From positions 61,695 to 125,694 of the forward strand of contig DFBJ01000008.1 in NCBI GenBank assembly GCA_002366565.1: a DNA stretch of 64,000 nt, written 5' to 3'. This document shows positions 8,019 to 17,128 of this stretch, one piece after another (the stretch's first letter is position 1; each line of letters starts with the position of its first letter). Position numbers and translations under genes: made by a program. This DNA comes from Bacteriovoracaceae bacterium UBA3083. Its GTDB lineage: Bacteria; Bdellovibrionota; Bacteriovoracia; Bacteriovoracales; Bacteriovoracaceae. The notes under the pieces were generated by a model that was not told the origin of the DNA, ran no database searches, and saw only the letters and a program-made list of their open reading frames with translations.

Positions 8019-8273
8019 ATGGATAACGTCGAACTAGAAGAGAAACTTTATGATCAGTACCACAAGGAATTAAAGATGGCCTATGACAGCTGTCTACACA
8101 AAGGGACATTCTTTGCTGGAGAATTTAATGGACATGTAAATGCAATTTGGACACATGCCAAAGACGATGGAATTTCAGAATTAGTCTTTCAAGATATTAT
8201 TGATGAGGTGGCCAACCAACATGTCGACTCTATTATCTATCCCTTTCCAACCTTAATGAATATTGCAGCTTAG
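8019..8273 (+). CDS. Small conserved-looking hypothetical protein, 84 aa
   Basis: ATG 8019 follows CGGAGG by about 9 bases, a good ribosome site. The acidic, helical 84-residue protein (MDNVELEEKLYDQYHKELKM...) has no signal peptide and no membrane segment, and ends in a hydrophobic Pro-containing tail (IIYPFPTLMNIAA). No family recognised. It stands alone between the small peptide gene and a strong terminator shared with nadB. Codon use looks like that of its neighbours. Confidence 0.6.
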   Translation: MDNVELEEKLYDQYHKELKMAYDSCLHKGTFFAGEFNGHVNAIWTHAKDDGISELVFQDIIDEVANQHVDSIIYPFPTLMNIAA

Positions 8274-8282
8274 CCTATATTT

Positions 8283-8316
8283 AGTGGGTTAGCTTTTTCG
8301 ATAAAAGCAACCCACT
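8283..8316. terminator. Shared terminator between 84-aa gene and nadB
   Basis: Long hairpin: AGTGGGTT (8283-8290) with AACCCACT (8309-8316), a single bulged A, then GCTTTT (8292-8297) with AAAAGC (8303-8308) around TCGAT. The nadB TAA (8289-8291) is inside the stem. Fourteen base pairs with A/T-rich flanks suit termination in both directions. Confidence 0.65.
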
Positions 8317-9854
8317 GATTCTTTATTTCTTCTAGAAGAGTTTAAAACCATATAACCAACTTCTACAGCGTTACGTAGACCAATGAGGCTATCTTTCAAT
8401 TCTGCATTCTTATAGAATCTTTCAATTTCATCGTAGAGCTCACTAAACATTGCGTCTGCTCTCTTTAACCTGTGAGAAGTTCTAGTTAATCCTACGTAAT
8501 TCCACATTGTTTGCTTTAGAGTAAGCCAATCTTGTGAGATCAAGGCGTTGTCTGCCTCTAGGTGGCCCTTTCTCCAGTCTTGAATTTTATGGGCATCATA
8601 TAAAGATGCAGTATCTAGCTTTTTAGAAATATTCTCTGCTGCAATATATCCCCAAGTTAGTCCCTCTAAAAGAGAGGTCGAGGCAAGTCTATTGGCACCA
8701 TGAAGTCCTGTACATGCAACTTCACCAACTGCATATAGACCTTTAAGATTCGTCTGTCCCTTTAGGTTAGTCTTCACTCCCCCACAAGTGTAATGAGCAG
8801 CGGGAACAACAGGGATTGGCTCAGAAGTAATATCTACATTCTTCTCAAGACAGTGTTCATATATAGTAGGGAATCTTTCCTTTAACCAAGTACTGTCTTT
8901 ATGAGAGATATCTAAATAAACACAGTCATGTCTTGTTTCAATAATTTCATCTGCTATTGCTCTAGAGACAACATCTCTAGGGGCTAGCTCTCTATCCGGA
9001 TGATACTTCTCCATGAAGGCCACACCATTTGAGTTTATAAGCTTTCCACCTTCTCCTCTTACTGCTTCAGAGATAAGAAAACGACGATGGGATGAGCTAT
9101 CAAAAAATGTCGTTGGATGAAATTGAATAAATTCCATATTTGTGAGAATTGCACCAGCTCTTTTTGCCATTGCATGTCCGTCACCTCTTGCTCCTTCAGA
9201 GTTAGAATGGTGAAGGTATAAACCACCAATTCCACCTGTTGCAAGAATTGTAAACTTAGATATAACTTTCGCGACTTCTTTTGTTTCTTGATTTAGAGCA
9301 TAAACACCTACAACATAATTATCTTCGTAACGTTGTTGAATACGTACACCGTGGTGTACTGGTGTAAGAAGGTCAATGGCAGTATGTTTAGTTAGTAAGT
9401 GAACATTTGGAAATCTGTTTTTATCACTTAAGTAATTCAATAATGATATTTGAATTTCTCGACCTGTATAATCACCTTGATAAAGAATTCTATCTCTTGA
9501 GTGAGCAGCCTCTCTTGTAAATAAGAGTTCACCATTTTCATCTTTAGCAAAATTAGTCTTAGATTTATCTATTAGGATTTCTTCTAATATTTTTCCTGAT
9601 CTTTCTTTTAAAATTGAAGCTGCATTTTCATTTGCGGTAAATGAAGATGCTCTCTGTATGTCATCTAGTAAATCAGAGTCATCTTCATGGGGATAAATTA
9701 TTCCACCTTGAGCGTAGAGAGTATTTGAAACTTTTGGATCTTCATCACGAGTTAAAATTCCAACTTTAATGCCTGTCTCAGCAAGTTTTGCAGCGGCAGT
9801 TAACCCTGAAATCCCACAACCAATGATTAAGACATCATATTCGTATACTGACAT
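8289..9854 (-). CDS. nadB: L-aspartate oxidase
   Basis: Oxidises L-aspartate to iminoaspartate with FAD, the first step of de novo NAD synthesis. The 521-residue protein starts with a Rossmann FAD motif (YDVLIIGCGISGLTAAAKLA) and has the fumarate-reductase/succinate-dehydrogenase flavoprotein blocks TGGIGGLYLHHSNSEGARGD, FIQFHPT, SEAVRGEGG, and TSLLEGLTWG near the C-terminal part of the FAD domain. A helical C-terminal domain follows. The presence of NSEGARGD and HPT(T) favours NadB over SdhA. ATG 9854 directly follows the nadC TAA, so the two are translationally linked. NadA, which uses the product, is not in this window. Confidence 0.95.
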   Translation of the reverse strand: MSVYEYDVLIIGCGISGLTAAAKLAETGIKVGILTRDEDPKVSNTLYAQGGIIYPHEDDSDLLDDIQRASSFTANENAASILKERSGKILEEILIDKSKTNFAKDENGELLFTREAAHSRDRILYQGDYTGREIQISLLNYLSDKNRFPNVHLLTKHTAIDLLTPVHHGVRIQQRYEDNYVVGVYALNQETKEVAKVISKFTILATGGIGGLYLHHSNSEGARGDGHAMAKRAGAILTNMEFIQFHPTTFFDSSSHRRFLISEAVRGEGGKLINSNGVAFMEKYHPDRELAPRDVVSRAIADEIIETRHDCVYLDISHKDSTWLKERFPTIYEHCLEKNVDITSEPIPVVPAAHYTCGGVKTNLKGQTNLKGLYAVGEVACTGLHGANRLASTSLLEGLTWGYIAAENISKKLDTASLYDAHKIQDWRKGHLEADNALISQDWLTLKQTMWNYVGLTRTSHRLKRADAMFSELYDEIERFYKNAELKDSLIGLRNAVEVGYMVLNSSRRNKESVGCFYRKS

Positions 9855-10706
9855 TTATGACCTCTTGTACTTAAGAGAAAGATCTACAGCAGGGGCATCA
9901 TAAGTCATTGAACCAATACTGATTGCATCGACACCAGAAATTAAATAATCTTCAATAGTATTTAATCTTATTCCACCAGAAACTTCAAAGGTAACACCAT
10001 TAGGCTTAATCGCCACGGCCTTTTTAATATCTTCAGGAGAGAAATTATCTAACATGAAGTGTTTTATACCAAGCTCAAATCCAACTTGTAATTCTTTGAG
10101 GTCATGTATTTCAACTTCAATTGGAGTATAGAAGCCATTCATTGATCTAAAGAAATCTACTGCTTCTTTAACTCCACCAAAGAATGATTTATGGTTGTCT
10201 TTAACCATCCACATATCACTCTGACCTAGACGGTGATTAAAACCACCAGCCGCTCTAACAGCATATTTTTCAAGACCTCTAAGTCCTGGTGTTGTTTTAC
10301 GAGTATCTAATATTTTTGTATCTGAGTTCTTAGCTAATTCAACAAACTTAGCAGTGAAGGTTGCTATAGAACTTGCTCTTTGCAGTAGATTAAGAGCAAT
10401 TCTCTCACCAGTTAGGGCCAAAGAAAAAGGAAGATTAAAATGTATTTCTTCTTTATCTTCTTTTTTAAAGCTCTTACCTTCACTCACTAGTAGCTCAGAA
10501 AAATCTAAATTTGCACCTAGATAATTAAATGCTCCAAAGAAGTAAGGAAGTCCGGCCAATACTAAGTCATCTTTAATCTTTAAAGAACAAGCAACGTTGT
10601 CATCTGGAAGGCTTGATATATAAGAATGATTTCTTGATAGATCATCTTCAAAAAAGAAATGTTCAAAGTCTTTCTCTAGAGATTTTTGAATTAAAGTACT
10701 GTTCAT
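9855..10706 (-). CDS. nadC: Nicotinate-nucleotide pyrophosphorylase (quinolinate PRTase)
   Basis: Converts quinolinate and PRPP to nicotinate mononucleotide in NAD synthesis. The start chosen is ATG at 10704-10706 (MNSTLIQKSLEKDFEHF), with GGAG 8 bases upstream, giving 283 residues; a TTG at 10745 has no ribosome site. Signature residues: LTGERIALNLLQRASSIAT, DTRKTTPGLRGLEKYAVRAA with GGxNHRLG, KDNH, and EVSGGI near the C-terminus, forming the PRPP and quinolinate pocket. Length matches the family (280-300). It is immediately upstream of nadB with no gap. Confidence 0.95.
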   Translation of the reverse strand: MNSTLIQKSLEKDFEHFFFEDDLSRNHSYISSLPDDNVACSLKIKDDLVLAGLPYFFGAFNYLGANLDFSELLVSEGKSFKKEDKEEIHFNLPFSLALTGERIALNLLQRASSIATFTAKFVELAKNSDTKILDTRKTTPGLRGLEKYAVRAAGGFNHRLGQSDMWMVKDNHKSFFGGVKEAVDFFRSMNGFYTPIEVEIHDLKELQVGFELGIKHFMLDNFSPEDIKKAVAIKPNGVTFEVSGGIRLNTIEDYLISGVDAISIGSMTYDAPAVDLSLKYKRS

Positions 10707-10843
10707 ACATGCTCCTATAAGTAGTTCATATCTCTTTAGAAACAATAAGTTAAGTCTTAAAACCCTCAGCTAGAACAATTGATAGATCTCTTTATAGAAG
10801 CTTTAAAAATCAGAGAGTTAGAAGATCCTCAACTTTATTCATT

Positions 10844-11974
10844 TTGCTAATAAGACCCCCTATGTTCAACTGGCGCTTTCCATTCATTCTGGCCGTAAGT
10901 TTCCTTCTTCTCTTTATTAATCTGCAAAACAAGAGGCCACACTTCAAAGTTCCCAGAACATCTCACTTGATTCGCAATCACATAGAGCGAATGAGGTCTA
11001 TCCAATCTAAAGATGACTTTGCTCTTAGTAGAGCATTTATTCTTGGAGATAAGAGAAGTTTAACTAAGAAACTAAAACTTACTTTCAGTAGGCTTCATAC
11101 CAACCACCTATTCACTCCTAGTGGTATTCATTTCAGCTCTTTCTTTATTCTCTTCCTTCCTCTGATTAGAAAGTGTCGAAACAAAGGCCTAAAGAAAACG
11201 TCACTACTGATTGAGCTAACCTTATGCCTGCTGCCCTTTGGATTATCGCAATTCTATTCACTCAAAAGAATATCAATACTTAGAATTTCAAATTTAATAT
11301 TAAAAAAAGCACATATTAAAGTAGATATATTTTATGTTTTTCTGATTAGTTTTTTATTAGACTTTATTTTTGGCACTTATAAATATAGTCCCATTAGTTT
11401 TACATTCAGTTTTTTATTTCTTGGAAGCTTACTATCTACTCCCAAACTCTCCTCTATGGCGCTATCTTTTTTTACGGCAAATCTACTATTAACTATATTC
11501 CTTCCAACAACAGTCTCTTTCTCTGGTTTTTTCCTCGGATTTTTACTTACTTCAATCTTCTCTTTCTTATTTCCTTTTTACTTTCTTTCTTACTGGATGA
11601 GCTCACTCATTCAAATTGATTTAGCCTTCCCTTTTCTGTACATCATTAAACATATATCTGATCTTTTCTTTAACCTTTCGTCGTATTCATTTAATTTTGA
11701 AATAGATATTTTAGGACTTATATGTATTTTCTTGTTTTCAAAAGTGAGGAAGCTTCGCTACTTAATTTTTGCTCTGATAATCTCTAGCTCTAGAATTTAT
11801 AATGTTCCTGATAGTAGAATTAAACTCAATAGAAATGAGTACACACAAGATTTAAAAAATTGGAAGATATTAAAAGGTGTAGAAAAATCCCAAAATAAGA
11901 ACATTAGTTGTCGAAGAAAAATCTTAGTAAGTGGTCATCAGATTAGATGCAGAAAGAAAAAGAAGAGAGAATGA
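10844..11974 (+). CDS. Minimal ComEC/Rec2-like membrane protein
   Basis: An integral membrane protein of 376 residues from TTG 10844 (370 from ATG 10862; neither start has a clear ribosome site). Residues about 60-105 match the conserved core of the ComEC competence domain: a FILGDK segment (family: LLGDR), then FSRLHTNHLFTPSGIHFSS, equivalent to ...TGxxHLLAISGLHV. About 7-9 hydrophobic segments follow, ending near residue 310, then a basic Lys/Arg/Cys tail. Full ComEC proteins (600-800 residues) also carry an OB fold and a metallo-beta-lactamase domain; both are absent. It may be a DNA-uptake channel subunit or a relic. The stop codon lies within the terminator hairpin. Confidence 0.7.
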   Translation: MLIRPPMFNWRFPFILAVSFLLLFINLQNKRPHFKVPRTSHLIRNHIERMRSIQSKDDFALSRAFILGDKRSLTKKLKLTFSRLHTNHLFTPSGIHFSSFFILFLPLIRKCRNKGLKKTSLLIELTLCLLPFGLSQFYSLKRISILRISNLILKKAHIKVDIFYVFLISFLLDFIFGTYKYSPISFTFSFLFLGSLLSTPKLSSMALSFFTANLLLTIFLPTTVSFSGFFLGFLLTSIFSFLFPFYFLSYWMSSLIQIDLAFPFLYIIKHISDLFFNLSSYSFNFEIDILGLICIFLFSKVRKLRYLIFALIISSSRIYNVPDSRIKLNRNEYTQDLKNWKILKGVEKSQNKNISCRRKILVSGHQIRCRKKKKRE

Positions 11975-11992
11975 CAAACACCCTCTCTTCTT
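11960..11992. terminator. Shared terminator, ComEC-like gene and E1 gene
   Basis: AAGAAGAGAG (11960-11969) pairs with CTCTCTTCTT (11983-11992) around a 13-base loop, then ATTTTCT on the upper strand. It contains the upper-strand TGA stop and ends 6 bases before the last codon of the E1 gene. Confidence 0.55.
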
Positions 11993-11997
11993 ATTTT

Positions 11998-14187
11998 CTA
12001 GTATGAAAGTAACTTTTTTAATTGGTTATAAACATCATCTACTTGAGGAAGAATATAGTCTTCAGAAGTTGGACAATAAGCAACGTGAGAATCTTTAGCT
12101 GCTACTCTTAGAATTGGAGCATCAAGAGACTCGAAACATTCCTCATTTACTCTTGCAGAAATCTCTCCAGCAAAACCTGAAGTTTTAGTTTCTTCATGAC
12201 AAATTAATAGTCTATTTGTTTTTGCGATTGATTTCTTAACTGCATCCATATCAAAAGGAACTAGAGTTCTTGCATCTAGGATCTCAATGTTAACACCAAG
12301 TTCAGATTCAATTTTCTTAGCAGCTTCAATTGATTTTTGAACAAGAGCTCCCCATGCTACGATAGTTGCGTCTGCACCTTCTCTAGCAACACGAGCTTTA
12401 CCAAATGGAATCATATAATCTTCACCAACATCAGCAGTTCTGTTGTAACCTTGATAGTAAAGGTGCTTATGCTCTAAGAACATTACAGGATCATCAGCTC
12501 TAATTGCAGTTCTTAAAAGTCCTGCTGCATCTGCTGCATTTGATGGGAAGGCCACACATATTCCTGGAATATGTGTGAATAGAGATTCACCACATTGCGA
12601 GTGATAAATTGATCCACCTCTTAGGTAACCACCAATTGGAACTCTAACAACCATAGGACACTTAAAGTCTCCACCTGATCTATATCTAGTTGTCGCCATC
12701 TCATTCTTTAACTGCATATATGCTGTCCAGATATAATCAAAGAATTGAATTTCAACGACTGGCTTAATTCCTCTCATCGCCATACCAATTGCACGACCAA
12801 TGATGTTTGCTTCAGCTAGTGCAGAGTTAAAAACTTGACCATCTTTAGAAGCTCTTTGAACTCCTGAAGTCACTTTAAATACTCCACCTTTACCAGATAG
12901 TTCAGGATTATCTAATTTCTCTAATTGAGAGAAGTCAGCAACATCTTCACCGAACATTCTTAAAAGAGGATTCTTAGAGAATTCACTCTTAAGTACACCA
13001 TTAATAGCTCCGGCCATTGGAATATCATCTTTTCCTTCTAGCGTAGCTTTAGTGTCAAACTCACTTGAAGAGATATCTACATCTTCAGAGAAAACATGCT
13101 TAATTGAATCTTCAGGCTTAGGCCATTCAGTTGCAATTGCATCGTTCATAGCTTGTCTGACTTCTTTAGAAACTTCATCTAATAAAGCTTTCACTTCTTC
13201 ATCTGTCATAATCCCAGACTCAATTAAAGTCTTAGGATAAGAGTTGAATACATCTAAAATCTTCTCTTCAGATAACTCTTCTTTAGTTCTATACATTGAT
13301 TGATCATCAGAGAGAGAGTGAGAGTAAGGTCTTGTTACATGTGAGTGAACAAGAACTGGTCCCTTCTTTTCTCTAATATGCTTAACAGCTTCAACGAATG
13401 TTGCATAAGATTCGATAGGGCAATTTCCATCACATTCTAAAACTTTAAGTCCTGGAAATTCATCCATTGCTTTAGAGATTGAACCTGCTGGAGTCTGAAT
13501 ATACGTTGGAGTTGAAATAGCATAACCATTATCTTCAACATGAAAAAGAACTGGTAGTTTATTAACACAAGCTGTTGTTAACCCTTCCCAGAACTCACCT
13601 TGAGAAGTTGTTCCATCACCACATGAAGTATAAACAACTTCATCATCTTTAAAATTATCTGTTCCAACATCTGCACCTGTTGCATCTAAAGAGTTTAGAT
13701 ACTCTCCAGCTTCAGCAACACCACATGCTTGTAGAAACTGAGTTCCCGTACATGAAGACTTGTTAACGATATTTAATTTAACATTTCCCCAGTGTGCTGG
13801 CATTTGACGACCATGAGAAGCAGTATCTCCAATATTTCCATTTGCTTGGCAAAGCATTTCATATGGAGTTACACCAAGTCCTGTACAAAGAGCTCTATCT
13901 CTATAGTAAGGAATGAACCAATCATACTTAGGTTTCATTGCAAATGCAGCTGCAGTTAAAACACCTTCGTGTCCTGCTCCTGAAATTTGAAAGAAAGCTT
14001 TTGATTGTTTCTTCATTGAAATTTCAGCGTCATCTAATTTTCTAGAAACATAAACGTTTCTAAGCATTGCAATGAGATCTTCTTTTTTAAGCTTATATTT
14101 TTTAGCTAATTTTAATTTCTCTTCAGCATTTAATGTCTTAAGTTTTTTAGAACTCATCGTATCCAGTCCCTTTGTTTTATCGAGCAT
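11998..14187 (-). CDS. Branched-chain 2-oxo acid dehydrogenase E1, fused alpha-beta
   Basis: Thiamine-diphosphate-dependent decarboxylase of a 2-oxo acid dehydrogenase complex; branched-chain substrates are most likely. Residues about 20-345 are the alpha domain: RKLDDAEI, SGAGHEGV, FIPYYRDRAL, ASHGRQMPAHW, and the ThDP motif GDGTTSQGEFWEGL to HVEDNGYAIST. Residues about 390-729 are the beta domain: NSALAEANIIGRAIGMAMRG, VEIQFFDYIWTA, MVVRVPIGG, FLEHKHLYY. Fusion of the two subunits in one 729-residue chain occurs in several phyla. ATG 14187 follows AGGAG by 5 bases. Leucine dehydrogenase at 15563 would supply the substrate. E2 and E3 are not in the window; acetoin or pyruvate specificity is less likely. 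Confidence 0.9.
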   Translation of the reverse strand: MLDKTKGLDTMSSKKLKTLNAEEKLKLAKKYKLKKEDLIAMLRNVYVSRKLDDAEISMKKQSKAFFQISGAGHEGVLTAAAFAMKPKYDWFIPYYRDRALCTGLGVTPYEMLCQANGNIGDTASHGRQMPAHWGNVKLNIVNKSSCTGTQFLQACGVAEAGEYLNSLDATGADVGTDNFKDDEVVYTSCGDGTTSQGEFWEGLTTACVNKLPVLFHVEDNGYAISTPTYIQTPAGSISKAMDEFPGLKVLECDGNCPIESYATFVEAVKHIREKKGPVLVHSHVTRPYSHSLSDDQSMYRTKEELSEEKILDVFNSYPKTLIESGIMTDEEVKALLDEVSKEVRQAMNDAIATEWPKPEDSIKHVFSEDVDISSSEFDTKATLEGKDDIPMAGAINGVLKSEFSKNPLLRMFGEDVADFSQLEKLDNPELSGKGGVFKVTSGVQRASKDGQVFNSALAEANIIGRAIGMAMRGIKPVVEIQFFDYIWTAYMQLKNEMATTRYRSGGDFKCPMVVRVPIGGYLRGGSIYHSQCGESLFTHIPGICVAFPSNAADAAGLLRTAIRADDPVMFLEHKHLYYQGYNRTADVGEDYMIPFGKARVAREGADATIVAWGALVQKSIEAAKKIESELGVNIEILDARTLVPFDMDAVKKSIAKTNRLLICHEETKTSGFAGEISARVNEECFESLDAPILRVAAKDSHVAYCPTSEDYILPQVDDVYNQLKKLLSY

Positions 14188-14308
14188 GAAAACTCCTTTT
14201 CGGCGCTTTGCGACGTAAATATAAAAATCTCAAGCAGATTACCTAAAGAAGGGTCAAATGTCTAAAATGACACGACATATTGAAAATAAGATATTGATTT
14301 TAGATTAA

Positions 14309-15427
14309 TTAAAGGCCGTAACTGAAGCTCAGGGCAAATCTTCTATCTTCTTTGCCCCTAAATTCATTACTGGTAGTGTCTACAGCATAAGTTGTAAGGT
14401 CAAACTCTAGACGCTGAGACTTAATTCCAATCCCTGCAGATCCCCAGCCATCACCGTATCCGGCCCTCATAAAGAACCTTCTTGCGATATCTAGCTCTAA
14501 ACCTAGAGTGATTTTTCTATTTGTGGCAACTCCGTCATATTCACTGGAAACGTCTTTATAATTCGCTTCTAAGTGAACACGAACAACATTTCCAATTTGA
14601 GGAGTAAGAGAGAAGCCAAAGTCTAGTGAATTTAAAACTTCAGTTGGTGCTCCATTAGTACTTCCTTCAGAAAATCTCTGATCAAAAGCATTATTCATTT
14701 TCGCTGCAAATGTTGGAAGAAAAGCAATTGGAAGAGTTAACTTTGCTCCAGCGACAACTATTACAGCTGCCCCCTTCTTCACTTCAGTTGGATCTTCCTC
14801 ATATTCAACATTAGCTGCAGACTCACCAACGATCTCTTTTCGATTAAGGTAAGTAGCAGAACCACCAATCTTAAAGACGCCGCCAAATAGAGATATATTT
14901 AAAGCAGCATAAGGACCATGGTCTCTTCTATCTGCATATTCAAAATTTGCTCCGGCCTCTTGTCCAATTGTAGCTCTCGTTCTTTTAGAGACGAGGTAAC
15001 CTAAACTAAAGTATCTTGTTGTAAAGTTTGGAAGAAAGTTAAATCTCTGATGAGAGATGGATCCTTTATTCTTTAGAAGGTTTTCTCTTTGTCCTTCTAG
15101 ACTAAATGCACTCATAACTTCAGGGAATACATCTAAGACATTTCCTCTAGTTGAGTTACTAATCCATCCCTTATTAAACTCCATATGAAAGTTACTAAGA
15201 TGAAAGTGAGTCTTTCTTACTGAACCAAGTCCTGCAGGATTATAGTAAACAGCACTAGCATCATCAGCTTTTGCAACATAAGCATTTCCCATAGATAGAG
15301 CACGTGCAGAGGTTGCAAGTTCAGGGAATACTGCATCTTCAAAATCAATAGCAAAACTTAGCGTAGAAATTGAAAGAAAAATAATAGAAATAAATGTTTT
15401 TAGACCTAGGTCCTTTAGACAATTCAT
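14309..15427 (-). CDS. Outer membrane beta-barrel protein, PorV/UPF0164-like
   Basis: A 372-residue exported protein with a signal peptide (about 26 residues, ending STLSFA). Immediately after it comes ATSARALSMGNAYVAKADDASAVYYNPAGLG, the signature of the FadL-related UPF0164/PorV group of outer membrane proteins. The rest is alternating polar/hydrophobic strands ending RRFALSFSYGL, with a C-terminal aromatic-then-hydrophobic ending typical of barrels. Related proteins move hydrophobic compounds or serve as secretion accessories; the substrate here is unknown. It stands alone on the minus strand, between the leucine dehydrogenase gene and the E1 gene, with about 120-135 bases on each side. 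Confidence 0.75.
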   Translation of the reverse strand: MNCLKDLGLKTFISIIFLSISTLSFAIDFEDAVFPELATSARALSMGNAYVAKADDASAVYYNPAGLGSVRKTHFHLSNFHMEFNKGWISNSTRGNVLDVFPEVMSAFSLEGQRENLLKNKGSISHQRFNFLPNFTTRYFSLGYLVSKRTRATIGQEAGANFEYADRRDHGPYAALNISLFGGVFKIGGSATYLNRKEIVGESAANVEYEEDPTEVKKGAAVIVVAGAKLTLPIAFLPTFAAKMNNAFDQRFSEGSTNGAPTEVLNSLDFGFSLTPQIGNVVRVHLEANYKDVSSEYDGVATNRKITLGLELDIARRFFMRAGYGDGWGSAGIGIKSQRLEFDLTTYAVDTTSNEFRGKEDRRFALSFSYGL

Positions 15428-15517
15428 CAGCTTATTTTATCAAGAATTTAGGCTTAATCGTATGGGGAAAGAATGGTTGAGCTAGACAGGATTAACTGAA
15501 TAAAACGATCAGGTATT

Positions 15518-15554
15518 AATGCCCCTTAGACCCAAAAAGGACTTAAGGGGCATT
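15518..15554 (-). terminator. Terminator-like hairpin after leucine dehydrogenase
   Basis: An 11-bp perfect inverted repeat AATGCCCCTTA (15518-15528) with 15544-15554, loop of 15 bases. It lies 8 bases past the stop of the leucine dehydrogenase gene on the lower strand. The tract after it is only A/T-rich, not a U run, so it may act as a 3' stabiliser. Confidence 0.55.
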
Positions 15555-15562
15555 TGTAAAAA

Positions 15563-16672
15563 TTAATTTCTTGTTTTTCTTCCTGGGAATCTATGACCTA
15601 AATTACCAAGGTATTTACCACTGATATTTCTGATCGACTCGATTCTACTTTCAGCAAGTACATCTGCTGCTTTGTTAACAGGAATATCTTGCTCATCAGA
15701 GATTGCAAAAATCTTAAGAGTTGTATCATAGATAGTATCAACCATTCTTGAAGACTTAGAATCAGACCACCCTTCAAATTCAATTGAAACGTTCATTAAT
15801 CCACCTGCGTTGATTAAGTAATCTGGTGCATAGAGAATTCCTTTTTGTCTTAGGATTTCACCATGACGATCTTCTGCAAGTTGGTTATTAGCTGCACCAG
15901 CAACGATCTTACATTTTAGTCTATCAATAGTACTATCATTTACAGTTGCACCTAGTGCACATGGAGCGTAGATATCGCAATCAACATCGTAAATGTCATT
16001 TACTCCTACAACTTCAACACTTGGAACTGCTTCTTTAAGTAATTGGATATTTCTTTCATTGATGTCACAAACTACAACTTTTGCACCTGCTTCATCTAAG
16101 TATTTTGCAAGGTATCTACCAACAGATCCCGCCCCTTGAAGAGCTACTGTTTTACCTTTTGGAGAACGGTCTCCGTAAACTTTCATACATGCAGCTTCAA
16201 TTCCTCTAAATACACCTTTAGCTGTATATGGAGAAGGGTTACCTGATCCACCGTGCATCTTAGCAACACCACAAACATTTCCAGTTTCAGTAAATACATG
16301 TTCAATATCTTGAACACCAATGTTTACATCTTCTGCAGTAATATATCTTCCGTTTAGAGACTCAAGAAATCTTCCGTAAGATCTAAATAGGGCCTCAGAC
16401 TTATCTTTATCTGGATCACCAATAATAACAGCTTTACCACCACCAAGATTTAATCCTGATACAGCTGCTTTGTAAGTCATACCTTTTGAAAGTCTAAGAA
16501 CATCATTGATTGCTTCTTCTTCTGATTCATATGGCCACATTCTAGTTCCACCAAGTGCTGGTCCTAAAGTTGTGTTGTGAATAGCAACAATTGCTTTTAG
16601 ATTACAACTTGGGTCACTAAAGAAGATTACTTCCTCATGTCCGTCTTTATATAATCTTTCAAAGCTCATCAT
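15563..16672 (-). CDS. Leucine dehydrogenase (Glu/Leu/Phe/Val family)
   Basis: NAD-dependent reversible oxidative deamination of leucine and other branched-chain amino acids to 2-oxo acids. The 369-residue protein shows GPALGGTRMWPY, the catalytic lysine motif LSKGMTYKAA, GLNLGGGKAVIIGDP, the Asp-containing TAEDVNIGVQD, and a Rossmann site GAGSVGRYLAKYL. Length and spacing match Leu/Val dehydrogenase rather than the larger glutamate enzymes. It begins with tandem ATGs (16672 and 16669) behind AGGAG. With the E1 fusion at 11998 it outlines the first two steps of branched-chain amino acid degradation, which also feeds branched fatty acid synthesis. Exact substrate preference cannot be read from sequence. 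Confidence 0.93.
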   Translation of the reverse strand: MMSFERLYKDGHEEVIFFSDPSCNLKAIVAIHNTTLGPALGGTRMWPYESEEEAINDVLRLSKGMTYKAAVSGLNLGGGKAVIIGDPDKDKSEALFRSYGRFLESLNGRYITAEDVNIGVQDIEHVFTETGNVCGVAKMHGGSGNPSPYTAKGVFRGIEAACMKVYGDRSPKGKTVALQGAGSVGRYLAKYLDEAGAKVVVCDINERNIQLLKEAVPSVEVVGVNDIYDVDCDIYAPCALGATVNDSTIDRLKCKIVAGAANNQLAEDRHGEILRQKGILYAPDYLINAGGLMNVSIEFEGWSDSKSSRMVDTIYDTTLKIFAISDEQDIPVNKAADVLAESRIESIRNISGKYLGNLGHRFPGRKTRN

Positions 16673-16777
16673 TTTTTAGCTCCTTGCTACGTGATCCTTA
16701 ATAATTCTCGTATCATACCGATAGGGTAATATCTGAGTAAATTCAGCAAACTATAGTCATTAAAGGATGGAATTCGT

Positions 16778-17128
16778 ATGCCCACCGTGTCACTAGTGCA
16801 AGTAGCCGAAAATGGGGAACTTTTAGATGAAGAAACTCTTCATTTTGAGGTTCAAGAAGGAGAAAATATCTGGATTGGTCTGGAGACGGCAGGATATATG
16901 CTTCCAAAAGGATGCCTTGCTGGCTCATGCGGAACCTGTCGAATTAATGTTCTAGAAGGTAGTGAAAATCTATCCAAACTCAGTGTTATTGAAAATGACA
17001 CGGTTGAACATATAAAGGGCTCTTATTCTGAAGCTTATGGTCCAGAGTGGATTGAAGGAAAAGAAGTGAGACTTTCATGTAGAGCGAAAGTCTCAGGTGA
17101 TGTGAAAATTCATATTTTAAAGAAGTAG
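16778..17128 (+). CDS. [2Fe-2S] plant/vertebrate-type ferredoxin
   Basis: A 116-residue electron carrier. The cluster ligands are C46-x4-C51-x2-C54 (GCLAGSCGTC) and a distant fourth Cys in VRLSCRAKV near residue 100, the standard Fdx spacing. The N-terminal beta-grasp strands and the EGENIW turn fit the family. ATG 16778 follows AAGGATGG. It is divergent from leucine dehydrogenase and its last 12 bases overlap the convergent secreted-protein gene. The nearby flavoprotein at 17524 could be a redox partner, but it lies on the other strand and this is only proximity. Confidence 0.9.
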   Translation: MPTVSLVQVAENGELLDEETLHFEVQEGENIWIGLETAGYMLPKGCLAGSCGTCRINVLEGSENLSKLSVIENDTVEHIKGSYSEAYGPEWIEGKEVRLSCRAKVSGDVKIHILKK

